A stretch of DNA of 10,059 nt from Alphaproteobacteria bacterium (GTDB taxonomy: Bacteria > Pseudomonadota > Alphaproteobacteria > Zavarziniales > Zavarziniaceae), in the NCBI GenBank assembly GCA_021774355.1, contig JAJFJE010000211.1, forward strand, positions 1 through 10,059, in the 5' to 3' direction. Of this stretch, positions 6,477-10,059 are shown piece after piece; the stretch's first letter is position 1, and every line of letters begins with the position of its first letter. The notes under the pieces are model-generated. The model searched no databases and was not told the DNA's origin. It worked only from the letters and a program-made list of their open reading frames with translations. The position numbers and the translations under genes are program-made.

Positions 6477-6533
6477 TCTGGACTCGAACGCAACCACAAC
6501 TAAAAATAACATAATCCGAAAGAGGGCAGATCT

Positions 6534-6609
6534 TGGTGAGCCCGCCGGGGCTCGAACCCGGGACCCTCTGATTAAAAGTCAGATGCTCTACCAGCTGAGC
6601 TACGGGCTC
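6534..6609 (-). tRNA. tRNA-Lys(UUU)
   Basis: The minus strand from 6609 folds into a full cloverleaf. The 7-bp acceptor stem is GAGCCCG/CGGGCTC. The D arm is GCTC/GAGC around AGCTGGTA. The anticodon stem is TCTGA/TCAGA with loop CTTTTAA, giving anticodon TTT (lysine). The T arm is CCGGG/CCCGG with loop TTCGAGC. The discriminator is A and the CCA end is encoded, so the gene spans 76 nt. It lies downstream of tgt on the same strand with its own promoter. It is not a Tgt substrate, since that enzyme acts on GUN anticodons. Confidence 0.98.
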
Positions 6610-6622
6610 GGAGGGTGGCCGC

Positions 6623-6651
6623 ACCATAAGGAGGCCGTCCGGTTCGGTCAA
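6623..6651 (-). promoter_or_regulatory. Putative promoter of tRNA-Lys
   Basis: Minus-strand TTGACC (6651-6646) and TATGGT (6628-6623) are spaced 17 nt apart, a strong -35 with a fair -10. The expected start near 6616 leaves a leader of about 7 nt before the tRNA. The -35 box begins 15 nt after the tgt stop. No terminator separates tgt from the tRNA, so readthrough could also supply transcript. Confidence 0.6.
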
Positions 6652-6666
6652 TGCCTGCCAAGCAAT

Positions 6667-7782
6667 TCAAAATGGCGCTTCGCCCTGGTCATAGCGGCGG
6701 CTGAAATCGGCCATTTGGCCGGCCGCGATGGCCCCACGGAGACCGGTCATCAGGTCCTGGTAGTGCTGCAGATTGTGGCTGGTCATCAGCACGGCGCCGA
6801 GAATCTCGTTGGCCTTGACCAGATGATGGAGATAGGCCCGGCTGTAGCTGGTGCAGGCCGGACAGGCGCAGCGGGGATCGAGCGGCGCGCCATCCTCGGC
6901 AAAGCGGGCATTGCGAATGTTGAGCGCGCCGTGGCGGGTGAAGGCCTGGCCGTTGCGCCCAGATCGGGTGGGCAGGACGCAGTCGAACATGTCGATGCCG
7001 CGGGCAACCGCCCCGACCAGATCCGCCGGCTTGCCGACCCCCATCAGATAGCGGGGCTTGGCCGCCGGCAGAAAGGGCGCAGTCGCCTCGATGGTGGCGA
7101 ACATCACCGCCTGGGGCTCGCCGACCGCCAGCCCGCCCAGGGCATAGCCGGAAAGGTCCAGCGCCGCCAGGGCTTCGGCCGACTCGCGGCGCAGGTCGGG
7201 CTCGACACCGCCCTGAACGATGCCGAACAGGGCCCGCCCCGGCGGCGGTTCGCTGGCCTCGAAAGCGGTCTTGCAGCGGGCTGCCCAGCGCAGGGACAGG
7301 GCCATCGCCTCGGCCACCCGGTCGCGGGGTGCCGGCAGCGAGACGCACTCGTCCAACTGCATGGCGATGTCGGAGTCGAGCAGGCGCTGGATCGCCACGG
7401 CGCGCTCGGGGGTCAGGGCATGGCTGCTGCCGTCGAGGTGCGAGCGGAAAGTCACCCCCTCCTCGCTCAGCTTGCGCAAGCCGGCCAGGGACATGACCTG
7501 GAAGCCGCCGCTATCCGTCAGGATCGGGTGCGGCCAGTTCATGAAACGGTGCAGGCCGCCCAGGCGGGCCACCCGTTCCGCCCCCGGCCGCAGCATCAGA
7601 TGATAGGTATTGCCCAGGATGATATCGGCACCGGTGGCCCGCACGGCCTCGGGCAGCATCGCCTTGACCGTCGCGGCCGTGCCGACCGGCATGAAGGCCG
7701 GCGTGCGGATGGTGCCGCGGGCCGTGTGAATGGTGCCGCAGCGCGCGGCGCCATCGGTCGCGGCGATCTCAATCCGAAACAT
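6667..7782 (-). CDS. tgt: Queuine/preQ1 tRNA-guanine transglycosylase
   Basis: A 371-residue cytoplasmic enzyme that swaps guanine 34 for preQ1 in tRNAs with GUN anticodons (Asp, Asn, His, Tyr), the committed tRNA step of queuosine synthesis. The general acid/base Asp90 lies in 'TDSGGFQVMSL' and the nucleophile Asp267 in 'FDCVLPTRSGRNGQAFT'. The base-pocket motifs 'GIVQGG' (187-192) and 'GGLAVGE' (216-222) are present. The zinc site is complete: Cys305, Cys307, Cys310 and His336. Length fits the bacterial family (about 370-380). The start is ATG 7782, preceded by GGAG at 7790-7793 (7-nt spacing). The longer open frame upstream is the out-of-frame end of queA. It overlaps the queA 3' end by 14 nt, implying translational coupling of the two queuosine enzymes. 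Confidence 0.97.
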   Translation of the reverse strand: MFRIEIAATDGAARCGTIHTARGTIRTPAFMPVGTAATVKAMLPEAVRATGADIILGNTYHLMLRPGAERVARLGGLHRFMNWPHPILTDSGGFQVMSLAGLRKLSEEGVTFRSHLDGSSHALTPERAVAIQRLLDSDIAMQLDECVSLPAPRDRVAEAMALSLRWAARCKTAFEASEPPPGRALFGIVQGGVEPDLRRESAEALAALDLSGYALGGLAVGEPQAVMFATIEATAPFLPAAKPRYLMGVGKPADLVGAVARGIDMFDCVLPTRSGRNGQAFTRHGALNIRNARFAEDGAPLDPRCACPACTSYSRAYLHHLVKANEILGAVLMTSHNLQHYQDLMTGLRGAIAAGQMADFSRRYDQGEAPF

Positions 7783-8812
7783 CGGCACGCTCCAGCAGGC
7801 AGGCATCGCCATAGGAATAGAACCGATAACCGGCGGCGATGGCATGGGCATAGGCCGCCTTGATCGCCTCGTGACCGGCAAAGGCCGCAACCAGCATGAC
7901 CAGCGTCGAGCGCGGCAGGTGAAAATTGGTCAGCAGCACGTCGACCGCCCGAAAGCGATAGCCGGGGGTAATGAAAATATCCGTCCAGGCCGCAAAGGGG
8001 GACACGACCCCGTCCGGCGCGGCGGCGCTTTCGATCAGGCGCAGGGCCGTGGTGCCGACCGCGACGACCCGCCGCCCCTCGGCCCTGGCGCGGTTGATGG
8101 CCGCCGCGGATTGGGCCGAGACCTCGCCCCATTCGGCGTGCATGCGGTGGTCTGCCGTGTCCTCCGCCTTGACCGGCAGGAAGGTCCCGGCCCCGACATG
8201 GAGGGTCACCAGGGTCTGCCCGACCCCCGCCGCCGCCATTTGCGCCAGCAGCTCGCGGGTCAGATGCAGGCTGGCGGTGGGGGCGGCGACGGCCCCAATC
8301 CGGGCAGCAAAGACACTCTGGTAGTCGGCGCGGTCGGCCGCATCCGGCGGCCGCAGCCGGGCGATATAGGGCGGCAGGGGCATGGCGCCGAAACGCTCCA
8401 GGGCAGCCATCAGCGCGGTACCGCCGCGGTCGAAGCGCAGGGTCACCTGGCCATTCTCGCCCCGCGCCACCACTTGGGCGGCAAAGCCCTGCGCCAGTTC
8501 GACCGTCGCGCCGATGCGGAACCGACGGGCCGGGCGAACCAGCGCCGTCCACGAGCGATCGTCGAGCGCGGCCAGCAGGTTTCCCTCGACCGCAGCCGCG
8601 CCGATCCGGCCGCTCAGGCGGGCGGGTAGCACCTTGGTGTCATTGAGGACCAGCAAGTCGCCAGGCCGCAGCAGGCCCGGCAGGTCGCCGATCCGCCGGT
8701 CGGCAAGGCCGCCGGCCGTGACCCGGAGCAGGCGCGCAGTTTCGCGCGGGCTCGCCGGCCGGGTGGCGATCCGATCGGGTGGCAGGCTGAAATCGAAGGC
8801 GGCGACCTTCAT
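7769..8812 (-). CDS. queA: S-adenosylmethionine:tRNA ribosyltransferase-isomerase
   Basis: A 347-residue enzyme that transfers and isomerises the ribosyl part of SAM onto preQ1-modified tRNA, giving epoxyqueuosine; it acts directly after Tgt. Family motifs run in order: 'FDFSLPPDRIATRPASPRE' (6-24), 'VLNDTKVLPARLSG' (55-68), 'GAVAAPTASLHLT' (173-185), 'VTLHVGAGTFLPVK' (202-215), 'VGTTALRLIES' (252-262) and 'LLTNFHLPRSTLVML' (293-307). The C-terminus 'YRFYSYGDACLL' is intact. The usual 'PTAGLHFT' reads 'PTASLHLT' here, a mild variation. The start is ATG 8812, where family similarity begins; a TTG six codons earlier (8830) is less likely. The ribosome site is weak (GGGG at 8817-8820, close spacing). 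A strong hairpin upstream may attenuate its transcription from the cyclophilin gene. Confidence 0.97.
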   Translation of the reverse strand: MKVAAFDFSLPPDRIATRPASPRETARLLRVTAGGLADRRIGDLPGLLRPGDLLVLNDTKVLPARLSGRIGAAAVEGNLLAALDDRSWTALVRPARRFRIGATVELAQGFAAQVVARGENGQVTLRFDRGGTALMAALERFGAMPLPPYIARLRPPDAADRADYQSVFAARIGAVAAPTASLHLTRELLAQMAAAGVGQTLVTLHVGAGTFLPVKAEDTADHRMHAEWGEVSAQSAAAINRARAEGRRVVAVGTTALRLIESAAAPDGVVSPFAAWTDIFITPGYRFRAVDVLLTNFHLPRSTLVMLVAAFAGHEAIKAAYAHAIAAGYRFYSYGDACLLERADVSD

Positions 8813-8828
8813 GGCGCCCCGGATCCCC

Positions 8829-8866
8829 AAATGAAACGGGCGTCCAGGCCGGCGGCCCGGACGCCC
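8829..8866 (-). terminator. Strong hairpin with partial U-tract between cyclophilin gene and queA
   Basis: Minus-strand RNA pairs GGGCGTCC (8866-8859) with GGACGCCC (8845-8838), continues through a G-U pair and GGCC/GGCC to a 3-nt loop, about 13 bp in all. The tail is GTTTCATTT, an interrupted U-tract. It lies 15 nt after the cyclophilin stop and just before queA. It is probably an intrinsic terminator or attenuator that partly uncouples queA-tgt from the upstream genes. Confidence 0.7.
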
Positions 8867-8881
8867 GCCATCATGTCGTTG

Positions 8882-9463
8882 TTATTTTGCGACGTCGGCC
8901 AGGACCACGACCCGGATCATGGTGTCCTGGGGGGCCGGAACCGAACCCGAATCACCCACGCCGCGCTTGATCTTGTCGACCGCCGCCATGCCCGCCACGA
9001 CCTGGCCGAACACGGTGTACTGGCCGTTCAGGAAGCTGGCCGGCTGGAAGCAGATGAAGAACTGGCTGTCGGCGCTGTCCGGGCTCTGGGCCCGGGCCAT
9101 GCCCACGGTACCGCGCTGGAACGCCGTATTGCCGAACTCGGCCTTCAGGTTCTTGCCCGAGCCGCCGCGGCCGGTCCCGGTGGGATCGCCGGTCTGGGCC
9201 ATAAAGCCCTCGATCACCCGGTGGAAGACGATGCCGTCATAGAATTTCTCGCGCACCAACTCCTTGATCCGGGCGACATGGCCGGGGGCCAATTCCGGGT
9301 AGAGATGGATGACCACGACACCATCCTTGAGCTCCATGAGCAGGGTGTTTTCGGGGTCCAGCTTGAGGGCCGGATCGACCTTGTAGCTGTCGATCAGTGA
9401 GGCAGCATTGGCAGTTGTCATCATTGAGATCATCACGAGCAGGGACAGAAGGAAACGTTTCAT
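8882..9463 (-). CDS. Secreted cyclophilin-type peptidyl-prolyl cis-trans isomerase
   Basis: A 193-residue protein whose Sec signal peptide is residues 1-20 (basic start, hydrophobic core, ending 'TTANA'), so it should work on protein folding in the periplasm. The cyclophilin domain spans about 40-190. 'VFHRVIEGFMAQTGDPTGTG' (79-98) carries catalytic Arg82 and Gln90. 'SQFFICF' (133-139) and 'FLNGQYTVFGQV' (144-155) complete the pocket. Phe144 stands where eukaryotic cyclophilin A has Trp121, as is common in bacterial forms with low cyclosporin affinity. The start is ATG 9463 with GGAG at 9471-9474 (7-nt spacing). It lies between coaD and queA, a placement typical of alphaproteobacteria with no obvious functional link. 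No second, cytosolic cyclophilin gene follows here. A ppiA or ppiB symbol cannot be chosen safely. Confidence 0.95.
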   Translation of the reverse strand: MKRFLLSLLVMISMMTTANAASLIDSYKVDPALKLDPENTLLMELKDGVVVIHLYPELAPGHVARIKELVREKFYDGIVFHRVIEGFMAQTGDPTGTGRGGSGKNLKAEFGNTAFQRGTVGMARAQSPDSADSQFFICFQPASFLNGQYTVFGQVVAGMAAVDKIKRGVGDSGSVPAPQDTMIRVVVLADVAK

Positions 9464-9492
9464 ACCGCAACTCCAGTGGCAAAGTACCGCGC

Positions 9493-9514
9493 AAAAAGGA
9501 GGCCGATTGCGGCC
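9493..9514 (-). terminator. Weak terminator-like hairpin between coaD and the cyclophilin gene
   Basis: Minus-strand GGCCG-CAAT-CGGCC (9514-9501) forms a 5-bp stem followed by TCC and TTTTT (9497-9493). The stem is short and the U-run is displaced by 3 nt, so at most partial termination is expected. Confidence 0.3.
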
Positions 9515-9532
9515 GTATCAAGGCATGGCGCC

Positions 9533-10030
9533 TCAGCCGACGCGCTCGGCCAGGCGTTTTGCGACATTTGCTGTGACAAAGGGCCGATAATCGCCACCCA
9601 TCCGGGCAATATCCCGCACCAGGCTGGAGGCGATCGCCTGGTGCGCGGGGCTGGCCATCAGGAACACGGTTTCCACCGCCGGCGCCATGGTGCCGTTCAT
9701 CCCGGCCATCTGGAATTCATAGTCGAAATCGGTGCTGGAGCGCAGCCCGCGGACCAGCACCGTGGCGCCATGGTCCCGGGCGAAATGCACCACCAGGCCG
9801 CTGAACGGCCGCACTTCGATCCGCCCGAGGCCCGCCTCGCCGGCCAGGGACTCCGCCAGTTCGCCCAGCATGGCCAGGCGCTGCTCCAGGTCGAACAGGG
9901 GGGTCTTGCCGGGATTGACCCCGACTCCGACGACCAGCCGATCGACCAGCCGGGCACCGCCACGGATGACATCGACATGGCCCAGGGTAGGCGGGTCGAA
10001 GGTTCCCGGATAGACGCCGACCCGCTCCAT
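9533..10030 (-). CDS. coaD: Phosphopantetheine adenylyltransferase
   Basis: A 165-residue enzyme that joins 4'-phosphopantetheine and ATP to give dephospho-CoA, the penultimate step of coenzyme A synthesis in the cytoplasm. The nucleotidyltransferase signature is 'VYPGTFDPPTLGHVDVI' (6-22), with the T-x-G-H motif giving His18. Lys42 follows in 'NPGKTPLF'. 'VRGLRSSTDFDYEFQM' (93-108) supplies Arg94 and Arg97, and 'IASSLVRDIA' (133-142) is the C-terminal conserved element. Length is normal for bacterial CoaD (about 160-170). The start is ATG 10030 with GGAA at 10038-10041 (7-nt spacing), and its A is shared with the stop of the upstream gene (TGATG). This 1-nt overlap implies translational coupling with that gene. 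Confidence 0.97.
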   Translation of the reverse strand: MERVGVYPGTFDPPTLGHVDVIRGGARLVDRLVVGVGVNPGKTPLFDLEQRLAMLGELAESLAGEAGLGRIEVRPFSGLVVHFARDHGATVLVRGLRSSTDFDYEFQMAGMNGTMAPAVETVFLMASPAHQAIASSLVRDIARMGGDYRPFVTANVAKRLAERVG

Positions 10031-10059
10031 CAGGCCGTTCCGGCAGTGTCGTCGCCGGC
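10030..10059 (-). CDS. C-terminal end of an upstream gene (possibly gyrA), truncated by window edge
   Basis: The minus-strand frame entering at 10059 reads nine residues, AGDDTAGTA, then TGA at 10032-10030, overlapping the coaD ATG by one base. A 1-nt stop/start overlap is typical of a real gene pair. In many alphaproteobacteria gyrA lies just upstream of coaD, and DNA gyrase A often ends in a low-complexity acidic tail, which fits. Nine residues are too few to prove it, so no symbol is given. Confidence 0.45.
   Translation of the reverse strand, partial: AGDDTAGTA

Noticed and set aside
6479..6491. T-arm-like sequence (GTTCGAGTCC on the minus strand) between tRNA-Lys and the lipoprotein gene, as a tRNA relic or attachment-site scar
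   Set aside because: Only the loop-like 10-mer matches. The flanking bases do not form a T stem, and the match to the 3' end of the neighbouring tRNA-Lys is 7 bases or fewer.
6349..6651. N-terminal extension of the lipoprotein ORF through the tRNA gene, reading 'AQLVEHLTFNQRVPGSSPGG'
   Set aside because: This peptide is the familiar translation artefact of a tRNA gene. The real start is the ATG at 6348, just before the signal sequence and lipobox.
7596..8552. Minus-strand ORF overlapping queA in another frame
   Set aside because: It is an out-of-frame shadow of queA, low in complexity (Gly, Arg, Pro, Ala) and without a start signal.

Overview
The window is an ordinary GC-rich bacterial chromosome segment whose genes all have strongly G/C-biased third codon positions. 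Gene content and order point to an alphaproteobacterium: a coaD - cyclophilin - queA - tgt cluster that may follow gyrA, plus OmpA-like proteins ending in the 'REPQNRRVEI' signature common in that class. A Rhodospirillales-like host is plausible, but the genus cannot be named from the sequence alone. No transposase, integrase, CRISPR array or phage gene was found.

Left part (1-2855, plus strand): a tandem array of OmpA-family outer-membrane proteins. The window opens in the last 31 codons of one copy, followed by two complete paralogues (485-1456 and 1624-2706). Each full copy has a signal peptide, an N-terminal beta-barrel, a Pro-rich linker and a C-terminal peptidoglycan-binding OmpA domain. 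The first two copies end in textbook intrinsic terminators, so the copies look like separate transcription units. The 3' ends of the two full genes share a 43-bp identical block.

Middle (2856-6348, minus strand): katG, a full-length catalase-peroxidase with all catalytic residues and a good sigma70-type promoter carrying a short inverted repeat over its -35 box. Upstream of it lie a doubtful 73-codon plus-strand ORF and a minus-strand gene for an unrecognised 246-aa cysteine-containing lipoprotein. The lipoprotein gene has its own promoter and terminator.

Right part (6534-10059, minus strand): tRNA-Lys(UUU) with its own promoter, then, reading leftward from the right edge, the end of an upstream gene (possibly gyrA), coaD (coenzyme A synthesis), a secreted cyclophilin, queA and tgt (queuosine modification of tRNA). 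coaD overlaps its predecessor by 1 nt and tgt overlaps queA by 14 nt. A strong hairpin between the cyclophilin gene and queA suggests partial attenuation inside the cluster.

I see no clear undescribed system. The items most worth a second look are the OmpA array, the orphan lipoprotein, the katG operator-like repeat and the small ORF upstream of katG.
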